Shown: piece by piece, positions 28,101 through 42,606 of the stretch
Position numbering within the stretch: the first letter of the stretch is position 1
Layout of the letters: every line of letters begins with the position of its first letter
NCBI GenBank assembly: GCA_008508345.1
Contig: QNGE01000411.1
Location: 210,056 to 274,055, forward strand
Source: Paragonimus westermani
Lineage: Eukaryota; Platyhelminthes; Trematoda; Plagiorchiida; Troglotrematidae
Reading direction: 5' to 3'
Length of the DNA: 64,000 bases
Translations under genes and position numbers: made by a program
The notes under the pieces: model-generated
Databases searched by the model: none
What the model was told of the DNA's origin: nothing
The model's input: only the letters and a program-made list of their open reading frames with translations

Positions 28101-30694
28101 ATAACGTTACGAGCAAGTTGTAACACTCCACGTTTTAACCACCTCGGGTGGCCGTCCTCTGTAGTTTAGTTTAAATACCGATTTTTGTGCAGTGGTTAGT
28201 ATGGCATTCCTTGAAATCTATAACATCTTTCATGCATGGAATATACCGGAGATCGTCGCTTTAATTAGTGGTTCCCCTTAACGATAAAAAACATTTTAGT
28301 GAGTACCATCGGGGGTGAGAATTTACAGCGCAACCAAGATTACATAGACAAGGTAGTTCATGACCTTGTAAAATTTGCTATGGTCCGTAAAGGATAATTA
28401 AATTGGAGAAAATGAGACGCAGTGCATGATGCAGAAGCGGGTTGATTGGTCAGATTCAGATGAAGTACGGCACACCTGCATAATGTATACCCCCCAAAAA
28501 AACACTGAAAATGTTGACGTGATCGGTGATAAAATGCTTAAAACATAAGTATGTAACACAGCAAGCAACAGAACCCATCTGAGTGATCCATTTTCTATGA
28601 ACTCTTGATAAGTTCGATAGATTTAGTCCATGTGTGTTTGTCAGAGCACATGCCCAGAGAAAAAAATTAATTTGTTCTACAAAACTTATAAGCGTGAAGA
28701 CACCTTATACATCATTCTTTCTAAAGAAGCACTCTACGTGCGTACATAGGTCACGAGGTAGTGGCGGCCAGCTCATTTGGAATCACTTGCTTTTTTGCCG
28801 CTTGTCCATCATGATTTTCCTTGTATTATTGATAATTAATAGAAAGTCTGACTGTTACCAGCTGAAGGTCATACGTATGTGATCGTATCTCTTCATCTGT
28901 CTAGAACAAGGGTCGAGTCCCGTGTCTCCTTCTGAAAGGAATTGACTGAAAATTTATTTGTATATGAAAGATGCCGTCAGCTGTGTTCAATTTTTCGTGC
29001 TCAGGGTCACCACCAATGACCGGTATTCAAAACACTGACCAACATATGCAATTGTTTCAGCAACTTCGGTCTGAGGTGATATTCCAATCGTAAAGTCATT
29101 CTTGAGACTATCTAATAACCAGAACATTACATATGAATGGGCTTAGTCGAGCGTTTAGGTGTGATACATGTTATATGCTCCATATGTGTTCAATAGTTCA
29201 TTGATCAACGAGGCTGTTTCACGAGACTGCGGACTGAAGTTCCACTTTCTGTCATGGTAGAGATATGCAGATATAACGAGCTGTAACCACAATGAAACTT
29301 GAAAATGGTGTTTCTTTTCTGAATCGGCCAGCTGAACGCGAAATCTACAAACATCCGTGAAAGACATTCAAGATATAATTGATTGTGGTAGTAATTTTAG
29401 TAACACTGAGTGCGTGGTTGTCTAACATGTAAAGTTGCAGTGGTGATCGTCTACTACGCCACAACAAAACCTCAGCATGTTTTCGTTCAGTGAATCTAGT
29501 GGGAAATATTTCTGTTTCGTTTCAGTACCTCCGTGTGTCGTTCAGCCTAAGTTTCTTAGATGAACTTAAGTGAGCTGATTGCAGAATATTCCGGGTGTGT
29601 TATAATTTGCCCATAGTGAATTAGCTTCTCGGATGAGCGTGCGTATCTCGAGCGAATATGAACGAACACTTTCGTCGAGTCTAACGCAGAGATGCAAGTT
29701 AGCAGATCCAAGGCAGGTATTCCCAGAAGAGAGAGCCTTATTCATAAGACGGAAGAAGCGCGAGATACGTTTGCAGCAGGACTACGAGCTCTGGCAAATT
29801 TAACGCGATAGAAAACAGTGCAAGTGCTTTTGTTTAACATCCGAACGAACCTATTCAACAGGGCCACTCGAAGAGCGTACATCCGAAACCACAACGGGGT
29901 CTTCTTAACTGAACCCACTGTCTGCTTTCGAACACTACGGAAAATGCTTTCATACATCGTAGTCATGTGTACTAAACCTTTGTTATCACAAAACACCACA
30001 AAGTATAAATGAGGCGTTAGGTCCATCCACTTTCAGTTAGGTTGAATGTTTGTGATTTTTTGAGAATCTTCCTTTCCGTCTGTCAAGGATTAATTTTGGG
30101 GATGGCCTTTTAATACTGTGTACATGCTTTTTGGGCCGAACCCAAACATATCCTGTTTGTCAAATCTCGAAGAAAACACGGTTGTATAATACGCCTGCCA
30201 AATGTTTCTGTGATCATCCTGTCTACCTACAATTTTGGATTAACCTTTAGTACTACAGACCTGTGGAAGTGGACTTCTCAGCAAGATGTCCACCAGTAGA
30301 CTAGACCTCCGCTGTCACTTGGCAATATGCCCTAGGCAAAAGTTGGTCTGTTTTGAGTTCACTAATAACGTAACATGACGAACCCATGAAATTCAAAAGT
30401 TCATCATATACCCTTTTTGAGACCGAGGCAGATGATCATCCAAATATGCACTGTGGATTACTCAACGCGGTTCCCGTGCTGAGAGGTGATTAGGTCCCTC
30501 GGCTAACACGTACTATTTCTCCGTCAGGCCTTCGGAGGTTTTGTTTACCCATGTCTGATGTGCACGTGTGCTTCAGTGGTTAAACCATTGAAAAACAATG
30601 GGACTGTCTTATTGCTTCATCAAAGATATTCATTAACTTCTGTTTAAACACGGTTAGAACATACTAAAAAGGACCGCACCGAGAAATACATGGA

Positions 30695-30763
30695 ATTCGA
30701 CTGGATTCGAACAGGTGACATACACGGTAGGCGTTCCACCAGTTGAACTCCGGTGTCACGCCA
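30695..30763 (-). repeat. tRNA-derived SINE-like head (A box and B box)
   Basis: On the minus strand, GAGTTCAACTGGTGGAACG (30750-30732) resembles a pol III A box and D-arm. GTTCGAATCC (30712-30703) is a near-perfect B box, about 20 bases later. The 5' end GGCGTGA has no matching acceptor 3' strand and the T-stem pairs poorly, so this is not a functional tRNA gene. A tRNA-derived SINE head or tRNA pseudogene fits better. Confidence 0.5.
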
Positions 30764-31429
30764 AAATCTCATAAGTTTCACATTTGTTTTCAGCTAACCA
30801 TCTACCACTTTGTGTTATGTGGACTCCATCAAATGATCAAAAAAACTCTGTCCAAACAGAATTTCTTAACCTGAAATCCACCAGCGCCCGCAATAATTAC
30901 TGCATCTGTACTGTTGACGGGTAAGTTAACAGATGTGATGATTTAAAAGAGACTCAATTGCAAGAGAACTTAGTTTTTGTTGAATTCCAACCACTAAGAG
31001 AAACAGAGTGCCTAGAATAGGCAAGTTTTCAGCCAGATTTTTCTCATACAGGTCTCTTTTAAATCTTCGACCACCAAACTGTTTATAAAAAATACAATTA
31101 GGATAATTTTACATCAAGAAGCTTTACGCTATTATGATTGGTCATAAACACAGCTATTACCGCATAAAGGATCGTCAACGTGCTACGCACCCCGGTAGTG
31201 TTTAGTAAGTTTGATTGTCACATAGTCTGTAATGGGTTCCTGGTGAGATTCTTTATTACACGCAAACTGAACTGACTGCTTCGCTTTGAAATAAATACTT
31301 TTAAAAACGGTTGCTTGTAGTGCTTCTATACAGAATAGCTAAAAATCAACACTATTGGATTCTTGGTACCAGTCACTACCATCATTGGGGGGGTGGCTGA
31401 AATCTGTTTCCCCTCAGTAACCATACAAT

Positions 31430-31505
31430 CTCCGGGATCCTAAACCCACGACATGCAATTGAGAACCGTAATGGTTGCCCAATCATCTACCCATTAGGAC
31501 ACTGG
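31430..31505 (-). repeat. tRNA-derived SINE-like head
   Basis: On the minus strand, GTCCTAATGGGTAGATGA (31500-31483) is A-box-like and GGGTTTAGGATCCC (31447-31434) is B-box-like within a pairable GTGGG/CCC T-arm. Spacing is close to that of a tRNA. There is no complete acceptor stem, so it is read as a repeat head and not as a tRNA gene. It is 0.7 kb from, and on the same strand as, the element at 30.7 kb. Confidence 0.5.
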
Positions 31506-34500
31506 AGAAGCAGGAATGTATGTGAGGCACTTTATTTAGCTGTTTCTTCCTCTTTTCGTGTGAAGGAAATTCGGTTAACTTTCATAGCTAATCCACAAAC
31601 TAGCATGCACCAACTACGGCCCCACAAAGGGTTTGGATATATCACGGCACGTGTTAGAGTCTTCCATGTGGGAAATGCTGATGAGATCTAACCAGCTCCA
31701 AAGCACTATTATTCAGCTGGCGATCACAGAGAACAGATGTGTTATCAGTTTTTTCCAGCCCTGATAAGGAGTTGTGACAGAGGATTGCCGATCGGAATAC
31801 AGTTTGAGATTAATACATAACTGTCATCGAGTTCTTGGTCAGGTTGTCCGAATTTTCAAGCGGCAGTCACAAGGTTCCCAGCAAACCAAGGCACCAGTGT
31901 ACTCCTAAGTTCCTGTAAGCAAGCAGTTCGGTATTTCAGCGTAATTATTCAGTAAACAGCCAGACACACATTACGGACGTACGAGAGACATCCATGGTGA
32001 TATTCGGTTAATTGTTCCAAAGCACAACACAAAAGATCTCATTAAATTGTAGTGCAAAATACCAGCAACTTTTGGTTTGTCCATTTGAATTACCACGTAC
32101 ATAGGTGTATTTAACTTTGAGGATGAGGTGGACATTGATTGATATAAATGTACTAAGTGTACAGTTAAAACGAATTCTGCATAGGTTCCAGTTCACAACC
32201 CGTGCTACTTCAGTAGGCTGGAAGAATGTTGTTGACGTTAAACTTGTTACATCAGTCTAGAATCTTGGCTTATCGGAGTCAAATGTGAGATATGAATTCC
32301 ACCGATTACAAATCCAGCATTATCTGATTAAGTAATAACGACAAGCATTCATCTTTGAAACCCGAAAATGGTTATCGTCAAAATATTAGTGAGATCTAAG
32401 TGAATAGAAACCAACATGGAAAGATACGGCTTCTCGATTAGTCAGGAAGGAATACAGCCAACCACTTCCTGGAGGAGAAGAAGAAACAAAACTTTTAATG
32501 AAGTGATTTCGAAATCTTCTTGAAGTTAAAAGACAGTAGCTATATCTCCTGTTGGCTGCTGCCGAGTTGATTCCGAATGTGACCATGATAAGTGAATTGA
32601 GCTGTGTAACCCACGTTACTCTGTAGAATTTACCACTGAGTCCAAACCGGCAAACTCAATGACAGACTTCGATTTCCAATTTCGGATGTGAACATCCGAG
32701 TATTTGTATTAATTATCAAAACTGTTATTAACTGTTGTTTCTGTCTTGTCGAAGCCAACTGTCAAAATGTCTTTAAAGAATTTTAATAAGACCCAACAAT
32801 GTTGAAAACAGTACTAAATACGGCACTCATTAACGTAAACGATGGGCTCAGATGCGGTATAAAAACGTCAACGAAAGGCACATTTTTGCAGTTGTTTAGC
32901 TAATTGTTTGCCAAAACCTGTCATAGTTGTTTTTCGTTATACAGCCGAATGGATGGGAGATGTTCTGTTCAGTTTTTCCACAAAAATACACCTGCAAACT
33001 TTTGTCGGTTGAAATATGGTCTTTTTTTATCACCGCCGAAGGTTGTTAAGTCTTTTCAAAACAATCGTATCAAGCAGATCTAGACGTTTATATTTCACTC
33101 ACAGTTATTTTGAAGTTGTTACCTAAGATGGTAGGGAAGCACCTGTAACCTAACCGAACCTCCACAGAAATGGTCAAACGCTAAAACCACACACCATCTA
33201 CGGCCTAATGAGGCAACGTCTGTTGCACTTTGTTATATGCATTACTCTATTTTGTGAAGTTCTCCCAGGGAATAAAACCTATGCACGGAGGTTATTATCG
33301 TGCGGTTTCTTGGAGCACCGATGGTAATTTACAACCACAAAGAGGCCACTCTCCACATACGATCACGAATCAGTTTCAATCATAAATTCCATTTCTTTCC
33401 AGGAAGACTACGAAGGTTTACCTGTCGGAATCTTGTGGTCAGTCCAGGCGAAACAGCCGGCTTGATAATTCTGTAGACAACGCCGCATGCTGGTGCATTC
33501 CCTAGTAAATTTTACATTAAAAACCTCAGTTCTATCACTGTCCAAAATTTTTATTCACAGATCACCGGTTGACTGATTAAATCGTCTGAATTACATCCAC
33601 TAACCTGCCCGAAGCTCTCTCTGGTACACGATACTTCGATCTCAAACTAGTTAGACATTGAAGACAGTAACTTCCATGCATTAAATCCCGGGTAACCTCG
33701 ATTTAGGGTCCATACATAATTGAGCATGTACGCCTCTGCCCACACTCACGGCTCACCAATATGGCCGTTATTTTGACATTTGGAGTAAAACTCACATTGT
33801 CCACTATCCCTATCATTCAGTGCAGGTATTAATTTTCTGTTGTCGACATACCGAGCAGAGAAATAAAGACAGAGAAGAGTGGATGAATGTGGGTAAATCA
33901 GTTAACTGAGTCTCTAAACAACACGGTTTAACTTGCAAAAGTTGAGAAATAGGACAGGTACTGAAACAGTTTGCGACTGAACTTGAATTCAACATGATAC
34001 GGAAGGGTATCAAACGGGGAGATTCTGGTGGTGAGGTGACAATGTTGGGAGAACATTAATTAGTTGGAAGTAGTGTGGGTTTGTCCAAATGCACTAACAA
34101 CTCCGTGAGTGATCCTTCGAAGAAACCAAAATTCCGAGGGTGTTTCTACGAACCAACTTTTCTTACACTGAAGACATTTGAGTACACCGAGAAATCGTTT
34201 GTTTTCCCAAACAGCGTTGTCGGATTTTTGAAAATAGTTCAGATGCATTAACAGCCGCGTGCTATTAGACAGGAGAGGTGTGCTGTGTAACCAGTCGTAA
34301 AGCAAACATTACAAATGAACTATACTCCTTACTTGCTTTGTTGGTATCTTCTTCACGTAAACTCGGTCGTCTTCTAATTACTTAAATAAAATTGTCACTG
34401 AACTTATTGTCCCAGAACGGTGGCCGTGTGCCAATGAATCCGGACATGACTTGTGGTGGATAGTTCCGTTTCTTTCTCGTTGGTTCAACTCTCTTGTCAA

Positions 34501-37500
34501 ACGACGGTACACATGTGGTCGACATAGAGAGCTCACATTTAGTGTATGTTAATTCCCTGTATTTGACAGCTCTCCGACAGCAAACTGGACATTCCTCAAA
34601 CCATGACATGGATTTGCACCCTTTTTGCGTCTGCGCGCTGTTAGTTGTTTTTTATTCACACTGTTTGCTACTTCTAACGCATACAGTTAAACTTATGCAA
34701 ACTGTACCACTTTGTGCACTTTTAGGTTGCCCACAATTTATCCGCTAAAATTAAAAATTCGTCGTTTTACGCTTAAAGCAATGTTCACACTGTTTTTTCA
34801 TCAAAAAACTACATTTTTTATACATATTGTAGCAAGCATTTTTTGACAAATCGAGGTAGATCTCACATTCCTCGCCAAATTTTTGCCAACGCAAAAATTT
34901 GCTTCCTTATTGACTTTTCCGCTTAATGACAAAATATCAAGGCAAATTAAGACATCTTGGAAAAATGCTTAGGTCATGAAGCGCACATAAATCTCCATAG
35001 GGATTCCGCGAAAAAATTAAACGTTTTTAAAGGAGTCCTTCTGCTGCCTACAGCACTTTTACATTAGCCTTTAGTAGGCGAGTGTAAGACTAAACATATT
35101 ACAGAAACTGATTAGGCAGACCGCTACTTATTCAGAGTAGGTCGACTGTTTGAAAACTAATTCGAATACACAAATGCCTGTGCCTCTGAGCCTGACCATT
35201 ATTTCCCAGTTTTACTTCATAATGTTCCCACTTTAACAAGGACTGTTTAAATGAGGTTAAGTGGGTTCACTCTATGTCGGAAAATAAGCATACCTCAACA
35301 AATTTCCGGTGAACACCGCAGAAGTTGAACTGTCAAATTCACACATGAATAAGTTGTTTCAACACACACCTCTGAAGCGCTGTTAGAGTTCATAAGTTCT
35401 ATCGGCCTGGACATTGGATGCAACAATTCAGTCAATAAAGAGGGTGTCATGTTCCACGTTGAATATATCACGAACACCTAAAATGGTGAACAAAGATTAA
35501 GGGTGGTCGGAATCCCTTAGCTTGCGGCCCCTCTTAGAATTAGGAGTTAACTAGTGGACTTCTAATGGTTAACATAAACTGCTTTAGTGTGATCAATAGC
35601 ATAGACTAATAGCAAACTGTTCTATCCACAGTCCATTGGGCTGCATTAGAAGGCAATCTCCAGTCAACAGAACTGCACCCTGAATGGATAGAATTAGTTC
35701 AGACGGGTTTCGAACACTTTCATGAGTTCACTGCCTTCTAGATATGCTGGCGTATATCCAGACCGATCCGCCGTGATATGACCACACAATTGTGAAACTG
35801 ATTGCACAAGGATAACAATCAGGTAGACCCAACGGTGCGTTTGCCCTAATACCGTTAACCACGCCGAGTTAGGCATAATTACACAACCCCGTGAAGGTGA
35901 TAGACGAAGTATAATCTCAGTGCACCGTTGCATCAGGGTCAGATGAATACAGACAAAAATACGAATCGCAAGCATGGCAATAGCAATAGTTTTGTAAAAA
36001 TAAACGAAAAATACAAGTGGGTCGCGACATACGTTTCATTGTCAAATGAATTTCGCGGAATCTTTTCTAGTTGGCGCAGAAGAGCATGGTCCATAGATGG
36101 AATTGAACAAACCGAAGAGGGACAACTGTGATGATTGCTAGTTCATTACTATCGTAGTTAACGTAACGAAGTTACAAGAGTTTATCAGCGTTTAAAGTTC
36201 GACATCATAGTCTCAGTGCAACAATCTCAATGTAGCGCAAGAGTTGGGGGTCACCAGTTTTGCAAATGACTGGGAGGTGCTCTCCGGGAGGTGAAGAGCT
36301 ACTGTATATGTCGGCAGGCTCTGTGTTACACAATCATTTCGGTCGTGTCGTTCGCACTCTTTACTTGGGAACCTGTCATTTCAACAAGTTTCAGATAAGC
36401 GGTAGTTATGGTATGCATCCAGTTATCTGGACGACTAGGTTACCGAGGTAAGCTGCAACAACCATTCGTCGTAAAAATTATCTTCAAGCAATAAGTCGTT
36501 CTCGGAATCCAGCTATCTGATCACACTAACAAGGCGTGCAACTTTCCAGTTGAATGTATCATCGCATACTATTAGGCATACCAAGTTGTATAGAAAAAGA
36601 TCGTCTGTGGATTTCATAATCTAACCACGTATTCCGATTTCTTAGCTGGCCGGCATCAAGCTAGGTGCATGTAATTAGACGACAATAATTGATCATCGTC
36701 TACAAGCTTTAGGTTATGCTATACTTTTAAAGTCTTCCGGAATGGTTGCCAGTAGTTGAAAACCGCTTCGATCTATCTTCACAACAATCCCTAATTATGA
36801 TTCATCAAAACAGAGTAAGTTTGAAGGGGGTGTCTAGATAACCTGGTTTATCGACTCAATCACCTGACATGCAACTTCCTTCAGAGACATAAGGACAATC
36901 GTCAAAACACTATACAATGCTGCCCCAATCGATCTATTAGGTTTATTTCACCCGGACTGTCCAAATCATGACGGGAGAAATTGGAGTGGACGAAATCCTA
37001 CCAGTCCACACGAAGTTTCACATCCGTGTTTGAACTACACACTAGCCCAAGGTGTGCAATGATTACTTTGGAATTCCTTAATGACAATATATATGTATCC
37101 ACAACATTATTCGCACCACGGAGAAGACCATTCCACTCATAAGGTGAAACGCATGTTATGTACATATTTTTATTTAAGGCTGGAGATCACCTTAGTGTTG
37201 CTAGAAAATATCTTATAACACAGTGAAACATTATTGACAAATTTTAACCTCGATTTCATGGTCAGTTTACGACGATACTGAGCGGCAATTACTAGATCTG
37301 CAGTCACGCTTTTTGGTTTAGAGTGTCTCTTAGACATTCGCAGAAACTTGTTTTCGAATACTGGTTTATATGGACTGGGGAACGCCAAGCTACATACTGT
37401 ATTTCTTCCGTGGTACCCTAACTGAAAATTCCACAGAATTTCGTTAACACATGAGTGTAAACACACAAAAGAATTTTTCGTGAAAATGCTGTTTTTAATA

Positions 37501-40324
37501 CAGGCAGTGATTAACGACACATTGTCTCAGTTGTCCAAAACACACTCAACATACGCATCCAGAACTGCATTTCTCACAAATAAAACACTGTTTTCCTTCA
37601 ACGTAATCAACAGTGGACACGTCTGAACAGGTGTTCGGTATTAACAGTGATGTGTATTCAGATAGGGAAACAACTGTCATACTTCTGATAACCGGTATGC
37701 GAAAACATAACAAGCACCCTGAGCGGAGCGTGTGAAATCTGGGGATAATTGGATACGTGGAAGAGAAAACAGTTGTTCACTATCAATAGCAGCAGTCCGA
37801 CAGTTGCCAATTCTGTATTGTTTGCCAGTTAAACTTTCGGGAATTTATTCAGTACAGCACAAATACTGTGCATGCAACAGCAAACGAAGAGTATAAGGTT
37901 ATACTTCAGCTTGGTACACCAAATTACAAGTGTTAAAATGGGTGATCTGTATTGACTCTAATTTCGAGCATACATCTGCATTAAATAACCAAAACCAATT
38001 AATGCCGAGCAACACACTTCCCGACAAATCCCCAGTATCAATTTAGCCACCTGAGTTGTGTACAACACAGTTTGATTTTGGTTGCGCTCACTCCGAAACA
38101 CCATGCAGGATTTCTCTGTGCAGCCTCATCCTTTGAGGGTTTTAAACACACGCTCGATACACACATTCATTGAATCGATCCAGGTCTACAAACAGTCTAG
38201 CGGGAAAAACACAAACTGAATTAAGTTGCACTCAAGCACTTAGCTGTATTCACTGATTTGTTGTTAGTTTCATAATCAATTATGCTTGTTATGGCTCTGA
38301 AAGTCTTCGAACCTCTTCACATCTCGCTGTGAAACCTCCAGTTTAATCTCCCTCAGCTTTTTCATTCGCATTCTCTCATCTAATCACCAGTGGTATACTT
38401 ACAGATTTCCACTCGTCTAGTAAGAAACCACGCAGAGCTGATATTCTGACCACCGCTAAGTTCTCCATCTGGGAACAGCCTTAACAGAAACCAATGAACG
38501 CCACTACCAGTTGATGCCAACCATACAAAATTTCGTCCTTCGACCTTTCTGTTTCACAGTGAAGACAGAGTTACCATTACTAGCCTGGAGACAGCTAATA
38601 CTTTCAGAAAACGGTATAATGTCTTTTTCGCCAACAACCAAAAGAACACACCAGTCACTACTAGAAGTTATACACCTGATGACTTGGCGATTATAAATAG
38701 CACATCAAGTATCATGTCAAAAACTTCGTCTTGACAACAAGTCACGTAATCTTGTTTCAATTTGCCTTATGATATCAAAATGGTGCACAACATAATGGGT
38801 AGATTCATCGAGCAGACAACAGTCGTTTATTAGACTAGGACAGACGGCCCAAAACCTGGAAGGCCTACATCGTAAGCCCACTTTCAGAAGAGTTGATCAC
38901 AACAAACTGGTCATCTTCAGGCTAATTAAGTTGTTATATGCTTTCCCAAAATCTTCGGAACGCAAAAGTGACCGTCAGTTGAGCGTCTATATTGTGAAGC
39001 ATATGGGTAGTATGTGGAGGTCTTAGGTGTGTGTGGGTAGGGGACAGTGGACTAAAAGACTTATGGAGATAAACGAATAAAAGTTTTCTTTCCGGATTTC
39101 TTCAAAACCCTCGACAAAGTCGGCCATACACAGTGAACACACTTCCTGCACTGGTTACTCTTTAAGATAGATAAACCAATAATTAACACCGTCTGCAAGC
39201 GAGTTCTAGGAACGATATTGTCAGAAGGTCCCACTCTGCTCGTTCATTATGCGTTGACGACAAAAACAGCTAGCGTGACCCTTGAGACAGTATCCTGGCT
39301 GTTTAAAGCCTCGCAATCGGAGGCTTTTTTCTTGATGCTCTGCCGGATGCAACTCTTAATATTCAGTTGAACGTACATATCTTTCAACCGTTCATTATAA
39401 AAAACATTCATCTGAACTAGATGGTGCAGCACGTAAAGAGTATCTATGTTTTTTCACTTTCTTCACCTTTTTTCTCAAATTACGTCAGTACCTCATGTAA
39501 TATTTGTACTCCAGGGGCAATCTAGTCTACTTACAAAATGGCACATCAGCTATATCATTCATGGATGTTCTTACAAATAGTAAAGTCCCTTGATAATGGA
39601 TTCACCGTGTGAGGCCGCAACAAACTGAAATGCGAACGAGATTATATCATTGCTGGATTTGTTATATCTGGAACACCCAACCTAAATCTTTTGTGACAGC
39701 ATGATCAAATTAGCTTCAAACGGAGATCCGTTACCAAAACTGGTTGATGCTAGTTCGATTCTCCAGTCAGTGCAGCTATCTAGTATGGGATTCCTACTGT
39801 CAATGTTTTCACGACTGTATTTACTTCATTTTTGACTGGCATACCCCAGCTACATTTCTTTTTTCCATACTCCAATTCCACCCATCCTCCTCAATGCGAT
39901 TCATACTCCCATAATTCCTACTAGCCTTGAGGTAGAAAACCATTTTCCTTTTTTCGCGTTTTGTTCATTTTGGTTTCCAACCAACCAACACAACCAAATA
40001 AAAATAAACAGTCTCATCTTTTCCTGAATTATGAAATTCCACTGATTCCAGTGGATTGAATTCCACATGGTTATCTACCAATTATGATGGACATGTGCAC
40101 CTCACTTTCTTATAAGTGACAACCGCCCCGGGAATCACATCACCGTTATTAAAGATTGTTTGTTTAGTGTTGTGCGTGGAGTCTTAAACGCACTTTTAGT
40201 TAATGCTTAGTGCTCATTGCTGGACAAAATTGTACTAAACCATTCTCACTTGGTTCATTGAAATCCTTGACTTCAACCTAACTGAGAAGTTCTTGATCGC
40301 GAGGTTGTCGATTGGAGTTAACAG

Positions 40325-40399
40325 GACAGTTACTGTGTCGCCAATCGAGACGATTAATCAATCTGTACACCATTCACACAGGGCTGCGATTGAGCGTTC
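40325..40399 (+). repeat. Dispersed repeat family, copy A (diverged)
   Basis: GACAGTTACTGTGTC at 40325 and GATTGAGCGTTC at 40388 are 63 bp apart, the same order and nearly the same spacing as in the copies at 44.0 kb and 62.3 kb. This is the most diverged of the three. The true boundaries are unknown, and the element probably extends on both sides. Confidence 0.45.
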
Positions 40400-42519
40400 T
40401 TATAAGATTGGTTAGTCACGCAATACGGTTGACACGCTATTTTCAAACATGAAGGTCAGACGGTAAATTTTTGGTCGAACAAGGATATGATGAGCCTTTA
40501 TATAAGCGAAACTCGGGTTTGGTGGGCCAGACTTAAGGTTCATCTGAATTCAATGGCTGTGGTTGACTGTGGGTTGCGTTCAGTTCGAAAAACTATTCGA
40601 TCCATGTGGCATTTTCCGATAATCCGGTCGGTACATCTAGACGACTGTTTTAGGTAAGGCAACCTGATTAAGAACCTACCCCTTCAGATAACATTGGGAA
40701 TTTTCGTGATAATAGTATTATTACGTTTCAAAATGATTAGTACAGCCTCATAAGCGCCCACAAATCGGAACCCAGCAACATATTTGAAATGTTGTACTAT
40801 TCGCTCTGAAGTGAAATGGGTCTGTCAGCGACTGCGCGTGCAGGAGTATTGCTTAATACATCTGTCTTGAGGAAGCACCACCGTTGGATCTCGTTCATTT
40901 TACAGTGTTGTTGCATTTTAGACAAATCGATTGCACAGATCTTCTGGGTCACATAGGTTTGTGAAAAACCCGACTTGTTCCCATTGCCATCAAACATCAC
41001 GGTGGACTCCCGACCACCAATATGTGGACCAAACAACCTTCACCTAACTTGTGCTGACGTACCACAATGCGGAATATAGCTGGTTGCTAATGCTTACTTA
41101 CGAAACTGGGTGAATGAAATCATAGTGGCAAGCTATAATTCATCTGTGAACAATATTGTTGTTAGTTGAGGGCTACTAGTCGGCCAGGTCAGTGGACCCG
41201 GAGTTACCAGTGAGGCAGCTATGGGAAATATTGTATTCGTGCATGCACGTACAATCACACCGTAACAGGTCATGCAATCTTTGGATCAGGAAGGGACTAC
41301 ATAATTCAATGTAAGGACCCTCACCATACAAACACTCATGTACTTTGATCAAGGCGGTAAAGCTACATACACTTTGCAAAAACAATCAGTTTATACAAGT
41401 GTGCACACAACATCGAAATAGTCAGTCCATGGAAGGATATGGCCAACAGCACACTGAGTACAAATACACCCAGGGGCAGAGGAAACTTTTGATAGATTGA
41501 TCTAAACAAAATCTCTGCCCTTCACCGAAAGCCTTTCAACTGTATTCACTTCAGTTTGCTTAACCTGAACGTAGTCAAAACAGACTTCGAATGTGGACGA
41601 CGATCACATAGCAAATTGGCCAGTGGTCTGGTAATCTACCAAAAACTTGACCTAAACGCTTCAAAAATAGAAACGGCTAAAGGGCACCATGCACACGTCA
41701 ACCGTTGATTAATTGATGTTTTTCAGAAACTGCACATGATTTCAAAATAGTTTGCGCAAAACTTTGTAAAACTAACCTGAAAACTGTTCAGCCAATAAGC
41801 AGTTACCCTGCGTCCACTGATTCTTCGGGTTTCTTTGAAAACATGACTCTTATGATTAGAATCTGGTTTTAATTGAGTTATTTACGCACAAAAGCCCCAC
41901 TGTGACAAGACACTTTCTGTTGTGATGACCAAGCCTTGAAAGCGCTAAATTTTACGTTTTCATTCTATTATTTAAATTTTTCGCATTTTACGATTTGGAA
42001 TGCCGATCCCATTTTCTGTCCCCATAGAAAGGGTGTGCCGCACGCACCGTCTTTCAATGACTACTGTGTCGTTTGGCGCTCAAGACAAACTACCATAGTA
42101 GCTAAAACAGTCATAGTGAATCACCCAATTTCCAGACGGTCGAGCAATGGTTATTTCCGTGATTGCATTCATTTTACCCATCAAGAGGTCAACACCGACA
42201 TTTCCATAGGTTTCATCCTTTCCCTCTTCAGAACCTTCTGTTTCAGAAGTATCTTTTTCACGCGATCGTTTTTCGTGCAAGATTCTGTTGTTTGTACTAT
42301 CACCTATCATTACACCATAAATCCAAATCAGCCAACTACATCCCCGATCTGCTTCATCAAATTACTCATCAGTCAAAATCATTGACAGTGGCAAATAGGA
42401 AGCAGAGGATGTTTGTGTGTATTTCACAGTTGTAACATTTCCAAGTTTATTCCAGTTCCTGCCAGCTGTCTAAGTCTAATGGTGTTAGAATATTCGCACC
42501 TCGTGCATTGTAATAAGGT

Positions 42520-42606
42520 GAGTCGCACATAGATATATACATATATACATGTATATGTAGCAACCGCACTTGGGAATTTATATGTATATATATATATACG
42601 TAGCGT
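42520..42606. repeat. TA-rich imperfect repeats and palindromes
   Basis: Two TA/TG-rich blocks (about 42531-42559 and 42576-42599) flank a short unique spacer containing GCAACCGCACTTGGG. The blocks are self-complementary and could fold back. A C+G-rich inverted segment (CGCGCTTGCCGCGC) follows near 42616. Probably microsatellite expansion inside an older repeat. Confidence 0.7.

Noticed and set aside
30695..30763. A genuine tRNA gene at 30.7 kb
   Set aside because: The acceptor stem cannot be closed and the T-stem has mismatches, so it is classed as a SINE-like head.
41936..42385. Plus-strand open frame of 149 codons
   Set aside because: Low-complexity, Phe/His/Ser-rich product without family resemblance, overlapped by frames on the other strand. 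Treated as chance.
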